A stretch of 64,000 nucleotides of DNA from Cheiracanthium punctorium (Eukaryota; Arthropoda; Arachnida; Araneae; Cheiracanthiidae), in the NCBI GenBank assembly GCA_038373885.1, contig JAWZYV010011898.1, positions 310,001 through 374,000 of the forward strand, written 5' to 3'. Positions 1-10,579 of this stretch are shown here, piece after piece; within the stretch, counting starts at the first letter, position 1; each line of letters begins with the position of its first letter. The notes below the pieces were generated by a model. The model made no database searches. It had not been told where the DNA came from and was given only the letters and a program-made list of their open reading frames with translations. The position numbers and the translations under genes are program-made.

Positions 1-426
1 GTACATGCTGGTTGAGTCAATTAACTTGTTAAAAAAAGAATCCCGTAGGTATTTTCAATGTCGTATTGTTCTCAAATGTAAAGTGAGGTCTTGCAGATTT
101 AGTGCCGATATTTAAAATATTCATTGGTTTGAAAATTATCGTTTTAGTTTTACAACAGTTTGTTCATATAAAGATTTAACATTCATTGAAATTTGTTGCA
201 TGTAATGGTGAGTCTATTTTGTATGTTTACATTTTTAAATTTGTATTTTCTGTTAAAATGTTTGTTTTTTAGGCATTGAAAATGTTTAAGGCGAAATAAA
301 TATCCGGTAGGTAATTGCGGACACAAAAAATCGCCTAAAAATGTCGTAGCTACTTGGTGACAAAAAAAAGTCAACAAATTTGGCTGGCGTCGAGATAACG
401 GAAAAGTACCGAAAAACCTAATCATG
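1..426. other. AT-rich sequence without recognisable gene
   Basis: I see no coding similarity, inverted repeat or structured motif here. Short open frames on the minus strand have no recognisable domain. It abuts a Copia reverse-transcriptase relic, so it may be further decayed Copia sequence, but nothing in it shows that. Confidence 0.5.
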
Positions 427-429
427 TAT

Positions 430-695
430 GTCTATTAAAACGTGCTCTGTATGGACTGCATCAAAGTGCACGAGAATGGTTTTTGGAGATACATACTGTA
501 CTAGACTCTTAATTTCAAAGCTTTGTCATGGACTAATTGTGCTTATTTATATGAAAGTAAAGTAATTCTATTATTGTGTGTTGACGATATTGTGTTGCTA
601 AGTCAAACCCATAGCGATATAACAGAAGTAATTGAAAAAAGTAAAGGGTAAATTTGATGTAAAAATAATAGGAGAAACTAGAAAGTTATTAGGTG
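430..695 (+). pseudogene. Copia reverse transcriptase fragment
   Basis: Translation gives RT (RVT_2) landmarks of Ty1/copia Pol: a KRALYGLHQSAREW segment (about 438-480), then in another frame the catalytic CVDDIVLL box (about 575-600), then in a third frame KGKFDVKIIGETRKLLG (about 645-695). Two frameshifts and internal stops show it is dead. No protease, integrase, RNase H or LTR is visible nearby, so this is only the palm-subdomain part of Pol. The downstream end coincides with a possible TIR insertion at 693. The family assignment is secure from the YGL..SAREW and VDD boxes; everything else about the element is lost. Confidence 0.85.
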
Positions 696-978
696 CAGGG
701 GTGGAAATTCTGCACCATACTGCACTAAAACTTAAAACCTGCACTATGCTGCTACAAAAGCCCTTTATCGTACTATTCTGCGCCAAAAGAAAAAACAGCT
801 ACTCTGCTCATTACAAGCTACTTTAAGAAAAAAAAGCGCCAACTCGCCGTACGTTTTATTTCCGCGCTCGCACAACTGACTACCGTAATTTATGGAAGAA
901 ATGCTGCACCCACTAAAATGAGCTTAACTAGAAAATCATCAGAAACGCTGCAGTCACGATCTCCACCCCTCCAGAAAA
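693..978. mobile_element. Possible hAT-like non-autonomous element
   Basis: The left end reads CAGGGGTGGAAATT and the right end, inverted, GGAGGGGTGGAGATC, so the ends are roughly inverted repeats of the hAT CAGGGGTGG style. It lies directly after the Copia fragment as if it had inserted into it. I could not find a convincing 8-bp duplication, so the borders are uncertain and it may be two remnants. Confidence 0.3.
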
Positions 979-1689
979 AAAAGGAAACATCGTACAGGGA
1001 TATATTTCGGGAGGGGGGGGGGGGGATAGACGATAAAAATATCTCCTTTTTCCCCCCCTTCCCATGTATGTTTTAAAGTATTTATTGCTATTTTACAAAG
1101 CTTACGATTTCCATTTTCAAATAATCAGTGTCCGATTTCATATAAAACATCAATTTTTATTTTCACAAAGGCTGTTAAAACGAAAGAACGAGCGGATGAA
1201 GAGGCCTCCAGTCAAAAGTAAACAATTTTTTTTTTTTTTTTTTTTTTTCGCTGATGGCCAGCTGTTGATTATGTAATGAGCGTGCTTCAGCAAATTGTTT
1301 GTTTTAAGCTTTGAATGTTGTGTGATAACTCTTGATGTTTCTATTCATTTATTACTTCTGATATTTATAACACTAGGATTTATTTTAAAAGCACTCAGGG
1401 TCTCCTGAGCTTGGGGTGTGTGTGTGTGGGGGGGGGGGGGGTAGAATGGTTAAATTCGCACCGGACGTAACAAACAGACTAGTTTTGGTTGAGATTCGGT
1501 TTTTTAAGAACAATCCTTGGATTGGCTCCTAATAGAATATTAGGATATGTAATATATGAAAATTAGGTTTACTTGCCATATTTAACTATTTTAAAGCTGT
1601 TTCCCATTCGCATACTTTTCGTAAGCATGTTTATGTTTTGCAATCGGCATTGCCGTGTTGCTGCGTATATCTCTATCTGGCTAAATATC
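979..1689. other. Low-complexity region
   Basis: Contains a G run near 1011-1023, a T run at 1226-1248 and a GT/G tract near 1416-1441. No gene or inverted repeat is recognisable. Confidence 0.5.
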
Positions 1690-1995
1690 CGAGTGTGTTA
1701 TTGAGCCGTGAAAGTATGACGTCACTTTTGCGCCATCTCCTGCACTCGGTTCTTCGGAATCGTGGTGCATTCGTAAACTAATTAAGCATTCATTTTTTTA
1801 TTCCCCAGCATTGTTTGCAGTATGTAAATTTATGTTAATGTGTTGGGTTTTGGTATAAAAAGTGATGCATAATGTGCTTCGTTCTTCCTAGTTCTTCTTG
1901 CTGTTTGTACGGAGCGGTTGTTCCAGTATTGTTGTTTTATTTATGCTCAAAATATGAGCAAATTTTGTATTTAATTCTTTTTAAATAAATTTAAC
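1690..1995 (+). promoter_or_regulatory. LTR-like promoter island
   Basis: A locally GC-richer island contains a palindromic CRE-type site TGACGTCA (1717-1724), a TATA-like GGTATAAAAAG near 1853 and AATAAA-type signals near 1985. This order resembles U3-R-U5 of a retrotransposon LTR. No PBS, PPT or coding region is attached, so it could be a solo LTR relic or a host promoter. The TGACGTCACTTTT stretch is shared with the island near 63039. Confidence 0.35.
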
Positions 1996-2354
1996 GTTAC
2001 TTAATTAGTATGAAGTATGTTTTTTATAATTCCACTACTTTTTCAGTCTGCCAAAATTGATCAAGGAAGATACCTTTAAATATTTGAAGTTGCAAGAAAT
2101 TTTAGTTCTTCCTTGACAAAAACACAAGCAAAATTTATTTATAATATGCACTATATATATTATTATTGTACAATTACATGGTAATTATACTTATTAGAAA
2201 AAATTTAGGATTTTTCAAAAGATTCCTAAAATTCCTACCTAAAACTTTTTGAAAGTCTGCTGCACACCCTGTGTGTGCTCCATTGGCTGTTTTTATAGAA
2301 CTTAGAAATTTTTTAATGTAGAACACAAGGCTGTACTTGTGTATGAGTATATAC

Positions 2355-2526
2355 CAGGGGCGTAGCCAGAAATTTTTTATGGGGGGGGGGTTACGACTTC
2401 TGCAACTCATATATATGCATACATGTGTGTGATAAGTGAGTGAAGAATATACATTTTGTATGGCAAAAAATTTCTAATAGGGGGGGTTATGACCCCCCTA
2501 ACCACCCCTCCTTGGCTACGCCCCTG
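2355..2526. mobile_element. hAT MITE, perfect 8-bp TSD gtatatac
   Basis: A 172-bp element with terminal inverted repeats CAGGGGCGTAGCCA / TGGCTACGCCCCTG. It is flanked on both sides by the identical 8-bp duplication gtatatac (2347-2354 and 2527-2534). TIRs starting CAGGG and 8-bp TSDs are the hAT signature. The interior is non-coding with G/C runs next to both ends. Confidence 0.93.
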
Positions 2527-2534
2527 GTATATAC

Positions 2535-5018
2535 AGTCAGATTATACGTATATATCCATATATTTGACAATTACTATTCTTCCTTGTGTTAATAATAAAA
2601 GGTTATTTTTTTATTTTTTCTCAAATTTTACTTAGTGACCCATTCATTATCTGCAATGGCTTTTTCCTTTCAGTTTTTTTTTTTTTTTTTTTTTTTTTTT
2701 CACTTTCTGTAATCAATTTTTATTCAAGTTATTACTTTTGTTTTATGTGACCAAATAATTGAGGCAAGCATCATGTAATTTAGAGCCTTTGAAAATAATT
2801 AGGAAAAATTACAGAAATAAAAAAACAAAAAATGGCTTATTCATTACCACTCTCCCCTTCTTAAAAGTGCTTAATTTTTACAAAAGTTCTCCAAAAGTGC
2901 TTACATTTTTAAGGAAGGACTTATTTTTTCTAAACTGCCTGTAGAATTCTTTTTAACATTCCATAGCAAGTGAAAATCACTCTTAAAAAGGAAGTCTTAA
3001 CAAACTGGCCCTCATAGCAAAAACATGGAGACATTGTCGCAGAAACAGGACAATCTTCTGCACAGATTGTCTTCAAACAGTTGCAGAATCATGTGATGAA
3101 GATATCTTACATGTCAGCCACAGGTGCATAATCAGTTAGTTTGGTAATGTAAACAGAGAAACGTAAAGAAATCTAGTCAAATTTTTCATCTTAATTAATG
3201 GAGCTGATTGAAGGAAATGCAACCCCATGTGCCATCTTGGATTTTTCTCTTGCTTAAATGGAATTTTAGCGGAAGCTTGGCTGGTATGCCATGGCAGCAT
3301 GGAAGCAACTAGCTTCACATTAGCTGACACAGGTCATTTGATGACAGTATGGGGTATGGATGAATGCAAGATCCTTAAATGAACGCAATGTAAAAAATAA
3401 TTGGATTAGTTGGTATTCATTAAATGAATATAATATACCTTGGTACATAGTTCCGCAATAGTGATTAGACAACTGAAAGCATTACATGAATTTAAAATTA
3501 ATAAACACTTCGTAACAAAGTATATTGAATATGTGTTTTTTACTTTCTAACACCAGGTTTTGTTTGAGTGTTCTGGTTTTTTACATGGATTGACTGTACC
3601 CAATTTTGGGAGGAATTGAAAGATTTATAATATTAGACAAAAAATGAAAACTGATTTGCAATCTATCCAGATTTTGGGAAACTGAATTTTGAACTTTCGG
3701 ATGTAAATTACAGTAAAAATATTATTTTATTACAAATGCTATTTGAGAGTTTAAACTGTCTTTTTTTAATTTATATAATATCTTAATGAAATAATCTAAA
3801 AAAATTTAATTTCAATAAATTAGTTACCTTATTTTCCTGCCTATAATCCGCAAATCATGTTTAAAAAAGGTTTATAATTTTAAGAGGCGTATTATATGCT
3901 GCCGTGGATTATCTGTTTTCTGTAGGGGTAGCAGAGCACAGTCCCTATCAAATTAACTTCAAAGTTTCAAATCATCTTAAATTTTCACTTGCTTGAGAAT
4001 TCAGGGGTATATCATGGTGGGGAAAAAAAATGAAAACAAGTTCTTGAACATTAGTTTATTTAGAAAAAAAAATTCTATAAAACAGCATACACGTAAGCAG
4101 CCTGAAAGGAGGTTAAAAACTGTTTCTGTCTATTTCAAAAGAAAGGATTACCATTTTCTGGTATTTTAAAAATGTTAAGAGTAACTATTCATTACTAAAA
4201 CTTTCAGCTTGTTTTAAAACAATCCAAGGCCCAGCCTCTTATTACCCCCTACAGGCAAGCTACAACATACTCATGTACTGAAGTCTTCTGGTAGGAAACC
4301 AGGACTAACAAGCACCTCCTTTCAAACTACTCTGCCCATGCTTCACAACTCAAATATGCATATTTCCTAAATCTGGAAATGAAAGCAAAATTATTTCTTG
4401 TTTTATTCAAATGAGGTTACACATCAAGGATGATGCCATACTGCTTTCAACCAATGGAGTAGTTTTTAATAAATTTAGTTATAGTTAAGTGGCAATTAGT
4501 TTATTTACATTTATAGTATGTCAGATGGTTAAGCTGGTTATTTTATTATGACAGTTAAACACTATTTAAACGTAAACTTTTTAAAAGTTATTTTTAATCA
4601 TTATGTTATCTTTGACTTTAAACAGTATTGATTTTATTTTGAATATTTAGTAGCCTGTATTTTAAAAAGGTACGTGTAATTAATATAAAAGCATTTGTGT
4701 ATAAAAAGAAACAGTTATATGCATGAATTATAAAAATAAGTTTGTTATTTTTCACAATTTCCCATGATAACAAACTACAAAAACATTGTTAGAACTTTGA
4801 TGAGGATGGTTGGAAAACTTATTTGGGGAAAGGAAAGCTTTAGGTTAACTTTAAATGTTTTTACAAAGACTTAAGATTAATGAAAATAATGTTTAATAAT
4901 TTATAATTCTGCTAAACAAATTAAATTGAGAAAACCCAAAATCCACAAGGCTCTAAAATTTGCACCAGAAACTGTTACAGTAAAAACTCTGAGAATGATC
5001 AAAAGATTGATAAAATAA
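2535..5018. other. AT-rich sequence, no gene seen
   Basis: About 2.5 kb with a poly(T) tract near 2674-2700 and short frames only. No domain, TIR pair or RNA fold was recognised on either strand. It could be old intergenic or intronic DNA. Confidence 0.5.
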
Positions 5019-5026
5019 CTTTTGAT

Positions 5027-5235
5027 CAGAGCCTTATCGCATAGGCTTAGCAGGGACTTAGAAAAAGTTTATCTTTGCCCAGGGCTACAGACTCGAAAGG
5101 CCCCCCAATTTCAAATATTGTTCTGAAATATTTTTTTTTTATATCAGTTTTATGAAAAATAAAACAAATTTCATGGATGGGGGGCCCCCAAATTCATTAA
5201 TGCCTGAGGCCCCCGTTGGTCATAATCAGGCTCTG
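5027..5235. mobile_element. hAT MITE, CAGAGCC family, TSD cttttgat
   Basis: A 209-bp element starting CAGAGCCTTAT and ending ATCAGGCTCTG, flanked by the perfect 8-bp duplication cttttgat (5019-5026 and 5236-5243). Interior GGGGCCCCC blocks lie near each end. The same terminal motif occurs in the MITE at 26446-26598 and in the larger hAT at 25478-27182, so these form one family or related families. Confidence 0.93.
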
Positions 5236-5243
5236 CTTTTGAT

Positions 5244-5798
5244 GAAGGTTTGCCACTGAGAGAAATATCTCAGATTTGTACAGAGTGAAGCAGTGTTACT
5301 GAATAAAAAATAACAGTATTATATGAAAGAAAATCTATATATAATAAAACATCCCAAACTCTTAAACTACTCTTCAAATGTTTAACAGGTTTAAATATTT
5401 TGTATATAATCTTATAATTTTGTATATAGTATTTTTCCTCTATATTCTTGTATTATTATTCTGATTATAATATAAGTAATATGTTTTGCTTCCCTTGTTT
5501 TATTCTGTATTTTATTATTATTGTGTAAGTGGGGATGGAAGAAAATAATTTTCCTGTTGTGACCCAAAATTCTAAAATCTGCACAAGGTCTTGAACCAAG
5601 CTGTGAGGATTTCGGGTCTTCTACTATATATTTAATGTATTTTCACGTATCTCCAACATTTTTGTTTTTTTTTTCTGAAAATTTTTTAGTACAAAATTTT
5701 AAACAAATTTCCAAAACAGATGGCTTTAGCAAAATGCTTCTTCTAATTAACATTAAAATATTGAGTTTTTACTTGACCGTAAGTACTTGTAAACATTC

Positions 5799-5836
<38 letters not shown>

Positions 5837-6295
5837 AGAAGAAAAAAGTACCGTAGTTTCCGGAAGAAATGCCATGATGTTTACGTGTTTAAACAGGGTT
5901 TCTACAGACCCAGAAAGCCAGGGAAATAGAAGAAAAATTCCGATATCAATGTGAAATTCAACTTATTACTGATGGTTTGGACCAAACAGTAACTTATCTT
6001 TAAAAAAATAAAAGGTAATTAGAGTTTCAAATGAAGGAGCAGGACCAGAAAAAGAAACAAGTAAAATTTGAAGCAAAAACCTTGGATACTGAAATTAACA
6101 TTAAAATGCAAGCACTGCAAAAATCTTAAATATACCTAAACCTTGATTGTTTTGAGTTGCCTGGAAAGATAAATTACTCTTTAAAATTATTTCAGTAACT
6201 TTGTTATTTTACCAGTTTTTGCACTAAATTTAAGTGAAGATTTTAAAATGTTTATTTTAAGGAAAGCTGTAATTTCTGTTTTATTATTGCTACTG
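5244..6295. other. AT-rich sequence with poly(A) tract
   Basis: Holds an A run at about 5802-5834 and the one-ended TIR remnant at 5894. Otherwise no gene is recognisable. Confidence 0.5.
5894..5965. mobile_element. One-ended CAGGGTTTCTACAGACC element remnant
   Basis: The sequence CAGGGTTTCTACAGACC, followed by a gccaggga motif, matches the left terminus of the complete element at 24110-24619. I found no matching right terminus downstream, so only one end survives. Confidence 0.55.
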
Positions 6296-6882
6296 TTACA
6301 AAATTCACTCGAGCGATACAATGGGGGCTAAATAAACAACAAGCTTTATTTTTTGACACTTGTACAAACTAATTAAAATAATATTTACAGCCTGCTCAGC
6401 ACATCCAAAGCAGTACAGAAGAAACCAGTAAAAGCAATTTGCTCAGATACAAACAAGCACAAATATCACTTTTCACCAGTCCCACAAAAATGAAAGCAGC
6501 ATGCTTGAATAGGTTTTTCTCCATCTAAACCTCTGACCAAATAAATTAATCCCGTGTGCCACAACCCTTTTATACCCGGGGGAGGGAAAGAAAGACTGCG
6601 TGGTAACTAGACATTTCTGGAGATTCCCGAACATTCGATTGTTTTCTATGCTCATTTCTAGGCTTCCAGCACAGATTTTTTACTTACAGCTGGTATCGTT
6701 GGTGACCTTACCATGCAGCCAACACACCCAGGTCACAAAATTAATTAATTTTGTGACCTGGGTATTTATAATTTTCCTAAACTTTCGTGATCTTGCCATA
6801 AAGGGATATCTTATCACATTTAATTAATATTATTTACACTATTTACATACAATTTACATTATTTACAATAAAATTCATAACA
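6296..6882 (-). repeat. 3' LTR of Gypsy element A
   Basis: 587 bp bounded by TGTTA...TAACA, the canonical TG...CA ends. On the minus strand it begins TGTTATGAAT directly after a polypurine tract, and carries a TATA-like GGTATAAAAGG near 6565-6580. A 38-bp perfect palindrome sits in it at 6726-6763. The outer edge matches the partial LTR at 8421. Confidence 0.75.
6726..6763. repeat. Perfect 38-bp palindrome
   Basis: ACCCAGGTCACAAAATTAA is followed at once by its exact reverse complement, with no spacer. It lies in the U3 part of the Gypsy A LTR and can form a 19-bp cruciform. Confidence 0.95.
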
Positions 6883-6896
6883 TTGCTCCCTCCTTA
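6883..6896 (-). other. Polypurine tract of Gypsy element A
   Basis: On the minus strand AAGGAGGGAGCAA lies directly before the LTR start TGTTATG. This is the expected site for plus-strand priming in reverse transcription. Confidence 0.65.
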
Positions 6897-7022
6897 AAGA
6901 CTGCACGTCCCGGGCAGTGCAATCTTCAAGAAACAGGGAAGCTATTCGCCAGTATGCAAGGATCGGCGACATACACTCTAAGGATAGTTTTTAAACCCGA
7001 ACAAGATGTTTACTTCGAGTTT

Positions 7023-7322
7023 TCAATGCTCTGGTATATTGTTGCCGCTTGCAGTCTGCAGGGAAACCAAAGGTGCTGTGTACAGAAGATGCCTTCTCAG
7101 AAGCTTGGTAATATCTGGCCGGTTGATAGTTACCTTTGCTCCTGTGTCGACGATGAGACGGCAAGGGATTCTGTCAATTTTTCCTTCGACAAACAGTCCA
7201 TTTTCTCTTCCCTGCAGTGGTGAAATTTGGTAAGCACTTAAGGTGGCATCTCCTGAACAGCAACTTCCACCCTGCGAGATCATTAGTGTACCTGAGACAT
7301 GTCGGTGAAGGTTCCGTCCCAT
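7023..7322 (-). pseudogene. Gypsy A aspartic protease domain
   Basis: An open stretch of 99 codons carries the retropepsin active-site box LIVDTGAKVTI about two thirds along, preceded by GLFVEGKIDRIPCR. This is the standard spacing of a Gypsy protease, which cuts the Gag-Pol polyprotein. It follows the zinc knuckle at 7320-7369 in Pol order. RT should come next but the element runs into the polypurine tract instead. Frame changes relative to Gag suggest decay, though Gypsy elements may also use frameshifting. Confidence 0.8.
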
Positions 7323-8346
7323 TTGGGGCAGTTCTTCCTAAGGTGCCCTTCTTTCTTACAGGTCCAACAGCTTAGTTTCACATACTTATTTTTCTGTCGG
7401 GGAGCATCCTGCAATTTGAGAAGTCTCTCCCTGATCCTTATCTCCAGGTGCTCTGTAGCGACTTGAGCAACAGCAGTGCAAACTGGACCTCAGTCCCTTC
7501 CGGAGGCTAGGTGGGCTGCTTCAACCTTCATTGCGTGCACCAGAGCAGCACTTTTAGGGTCTCTGCTGTCCAACAGTCTCACCCTGGTTTGGATTTCAGG
7601 GTCCCATATGGCATCCACAAAATACTCAGAGTGCTAGGGTATCCCTGATGTCAGCTGGACAGTCCGGAAAGGTAACGAGAGAGAGCCATTCGATCTTTCA
7701 CTCCAGCTTCTGAACAGACTCCCCCAATTTCTGTCTCTCTGACTTCAACTGGACTCTCATGCAGTCCTTCAAGTGGCGATTGCCAAATCGGAGTTCCAGA
7801 TTGGTTGTCAGTGCAGTAAACTCTGCCCTCCTGTTTTCAGGAATCATCAGCAGGACATCAGCTGCATCATTTCGGAGTGATGCTGCCAGGTGAAAAACTT
7901 TGGTGACATTATTCCATCCATTTGCTGTCACAAACATGTCGAATTGCACCTATAAACCCTTCAATTGGCCTTCCCATCAAAAGTGGAAACCTTAACAACC
8001 GGCGTTGATATCGCAGCAGGAAGAGTGATGTCGCTACTAGGTCCCTGCTCCTCTTTGGGGGGAAAAAAACATAGTCAACAGTCACAACTCTTTCCTTCGT
8101 TACCCCCTTGGCTTCAAGTTTCTGTATTCGCTCTTCGATTCTTCAGATCGCGGTTGCAGTTGCCTCTTCCACTTCCACAACTCTTGCCCATAACTTAGTG
8201 ATCTCTGTCGTCGTTAACTGTTTTATTTCGGCTACTGTGGTATTCACTTTATCAATAGCTGCATTTGCCAATTCTTTGACGTCAGTGATGGTGGCAGTCA
8301 TCAATTCAATGTCAGCAATTGCAGCATTCGTTGACTGACTCGACAC
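7320..8346 (-). pseudogene. Gypsy A Gag with CCHC zinc knuckle
   Basis: Read from 8346 downward: an Ala/Thr-rich, probably helical N-terminus (8143-8346), then a capsid-like segment (7698-7949) with FDMFVTANGW and LELRFGNRHLKD motifs. It ends in a nucleocapsid knuckle CWTCKKEGHLRKNC at 7320-7369 (C-x2-C-x4-H-x4-C). Gag assembles the retrotransposon particle and binds its RNA. The parts lie in different frames with stops between, so the gene is broken. The capsid segment resembles Gypsy Gag proteins common in arachnids (family knowledge, not searched). Confidence 0.78.
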
Positions 8347-8402
8347 AGTGATAGCATCTAGAATGTTCTTTCACTGCTTTTCTTATGTGCATTAACAACT
8401 AT

Positions 8403-8420
8403 CCTACTCCTGACACCAGT
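8403..8420 (-). other. Primer-binding site of Gypsy element A
   Basis: On the minus strand ACTGGTGTCAGGAGTAGG directly follows the LTR end ...TTTTGTGACA. A TGGTGTCAG-type PBS two bases from the LTR is usual for Gypsy elements primed by a host tRNA. Confidence 0.7.
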
Positions 8421-8616
8421 TGTCACAAAATTCACTCGAGTGATAAAAGCCTCAAGCTTTAAGGCCAATAAACTTGTAGCTTCTCTACAGGGATTGGTGG
8501 CAGAATCCATTAGGAGTACTGACTGATAAGTTAAGCGACCTACTAACCATCGAAAAGGCTCTCGATTTGGATATAGCCATCTTACCTAATTTCATAAGAC
8601 TGAACTGAAAACAAGG

Positions 8617-9120
8617 CGGCAGAGACCTGGGGAGAGTCTGCAAGTATTAGCCGCCAATGTAGAACGTTTAATGAGTCTAGCTTAGGCTGAATGCCTTCTG
8701 GATGTCTAAGAAAATCTAACAGCTCAATACTTCGTCGATACCATGAGAGATGAAGACACACAACATTGAATGAGACTGGTAGACCGAAAATATTTGAAGT
8801 CCACTCTGGCATATAGCATGAAGTATGAAGCTGCAAGAACTGTTTCAAAAACATCCAGACGTGTAAGGTCAATGGAGGTAAAAGGAGAATCTTGTAAAGA
8901 AAAAGATGATAAATTGGATTCTATTTTTAAGGCATTACACGAATTATCAAACAGTCTCACTGTCAGGAAGAAGAACTCTCCTCGACAAAATTCGTACTTG
9001 TTGGAGATGCAACAGAAAAAAGGTAACATACTGAAGAGAGTGCCACATGACTATTCCAGGCATGAAAAACTTCTGCGGAAAACATTAGAATTTTGCATGC
9101 TCTCTATGAGAAAAATGTAA
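8617..9120 (+). pseudogene. Gypsy B Gag fragment
   Basis: A single frame with three stops reads ESLQVLAANVERLMSLA, then ENLTAQYFVDTMRDEDTQ and MRLVDRKYLKSTLAYSMK, the typical C-terminal capsid of Gypsy Gag. From 8999 a C-x2-C (CWRC) of a zinc knuckle appears in another frame, but the His and last Cys are lost through a frameshift near 9015. The downstream part (9121-9455) is AT-rich and non-coding. Confidence 0.8.
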
Positions 9121-9455
9121 TGAAAAACAAGAGGAGAAAAATAAAGAAATGAAAAGAACTAAATATAAATAAAGTAAATACAAATTGTAACAGGTTTCAA
9201 AATAAAAGCAGATTAGAAAATCTGTGGTCATTAGAAAACGACTAAAAAAAGCTAAATTATAGTTTTGTGGATGGTAAGTAATTATTTAATTTAAAATTTT
9301 GAATTGAAATTTTTTTTACATACATACATTATTTTCTTTTTTTAGAATTTTTTCTTTTATAATAGACATTTCATGAATTTAATTGTTTTTTTATTTGGCT
9401 ATTTTTTAGCCCCTCCCCCATTTTTTAACGCCGCGCATTAAGTTCAGCTTTTTTT
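9121..9455. other. AT-rich insert between Gag and protease
   Basis: No coding similarity. Near 9433-9453 it shares CGCGC..TAAGTTCAGC plus a T run with 59585-59607, which suggests a common repeat end in both places. Confidence 0.4.
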
Positions 9456-9788
9456 GTGTTTGGTCACATTCGTGTGTCAATCTATGCCTGCTATTCCCAA
9501 GCAGGAAAACTAAATGATGGGCTTCTTGCAGGGCAAAGGCTGCCTTTTCTAAGTACAGCATCTGAAGAAAACCTGGAAGTTTTTGCTCTTAGCAGTGGGA
9601 AAAATGGACTTTATATGGTAGGATCTATTTTTGGTATCCCTTATTTGATGTTAATAGACACAGGTGCGAATGTAACTCTTCCGAACGTCTCTTTAAAGAC
9701 TGCTACTGGTGAAAAGGCAGATGTACATGAGAAACTGGACGTGTCAATCCAGTGTGGATCCAAGAAATTCCAACACCGATTTATGTAG
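9456..9788 (+). pseudogene. Gypsy B protease fragment
   Basis: Open frame with GLLAGQRLPFL, then FALSSGKNGLYMVG and the active-site box LMLIDTGANVTL near 9645-9680. The sequence is of the same protease type as Gypsy A but a different family. The start upstream of about 9510 is not convincing coding sequence. It is followed by a second copy of its own front part. Confidence 0.75.
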
Positions 9789-9940
9789 CTTACATCATCC
9801 ATCCAGAGCAACAGATCACAGTTTTAATGTGGATGGGCTTCTTGCAGGGCAAAGGCTGCCTTTTCTAAGTAGAGACCTTGAAGAACACCTGCAAGTTTTT
9901 GCTCTTAGCAGTGGGGAAAATGGGCTGTTTGTCTGCATAA
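9516..9940 (+). repeat. Direct duplication of protease front
   Basis: About 100 bp beginning GATGGGCTTCTTGCAGGGCA at 9516 recurs at 9832 with few differences. The period is 316 bp. The second copy stops before the active site and joins integrase sequence, as if the element had recombined with a second copy. Confidence 0.85.
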
Positions 9941-9950
9941 CCCGAAGCAA

Positions 9951-10103
9951 AGAGGTCTGAGCCCTAAGCTGCAGCAGAACTGGGAGGGGTCCTATACTGC
10001 CATCAAGAGATTGAACAATGGCATTTACAAAGTGCAGAAGTCAAAAAATGCCAAACCAATAGTCTACATTAATCGGCTACTGATCATAGTGTTATGTGAT
10101 TAG
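9951..10103 (+). pseudogene. Gypsy B integrase C-terminus
   Basis: 51 codons ending at TAG: GLSPKLQQNWEGSYTAIKRL, then NGIYKVQKSKNAKPIVYINR. This is the conserved tail of Gypsy integrase, the SH3-like region before the stop. The catalytic core is absent. The stop lies 36 bp before the LTR, the usual Gypsy arrangement. Confidence 0.85.
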
Positions 10104-10138
10104 ACTGCAGAGTCATAAGTCTTTGAAGAGAGGAGCAG

Positions 10139-10575
10139 TGTTGTGAAATTGTAATGTTGTTTTCCCACACCAGTGTGTATTACTGGAAAGTGTGTTGAAC
10201 AGGCATTGTTACAAGTGAAATGAGCATGTAACCACTTGACTTTGGCAACAAAAAGAAAGTTCTCGAAACTAGTAAAATTTTCACTCTATCTCAGTTAAGA
10301 GAGACATTTCTAGAAAAGCCTAGAAAGTGATGTCATAGCCACATCTGCTGGAAACTCTATAAATAAAGAAGTCACTCCCACTGTCAGTTACTGTGTGATT
10401 GACTGTGAAGTGAGACGTTGACATTGTGCTTTGAATAGTGTTATTATTGTGTTATTTTAATGATATGTGTTAAAATTGCTGTATGTATTGTGAGTTAGTG
10501 CTCCAATTTGGCAAATAAAGTGTTGTGTTTGTTTTTCAGGCTTTTGTGCTATTGTATTGTTCTCCCACTATCAGA
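10139..10575 (+). repeat. 3' LTR of Gypsy element B
   Basis: Begins TGTTGTGAAATT directly after a purine-rich GAAGAGAGGAGCAG. Contains a TATA-like CTATAAATAAAG near 10356 and AATAAAG near 10515. The right border is a guess because no matching TG...CA terminus is clear. Confidence 0.6.
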
Positions 10576-10579
10576 TTTT

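Larger units (their letters stand above)
6296..8450 (-). mobile_element. Gypsy element A, reverse transcriptase missing
   Basis: Minus-strand LTR retrotransposon: 3' LTR at 6296-6882, polypurine tract, protease, Gag, primer-binding site (8403-8420) and the first bases of the 5' LTR (from 8421). Only about 140 bp separates the polypurine tract from the protease, so RT, RNase H and integrase are absent. The internal region is therefore Gag plus protease only. Both LTR edges share the terminal motif ACAAAATTCACTCGAG. The 5' LTR loses similarity soon after 8445, where Gypsy element B begins. Confidence 0.8.

Noticed and set aside
8724..9029. Antisense frames over Gypsy B Gag
   Set aside because: They are shadows of the plus-strand Gag relic.
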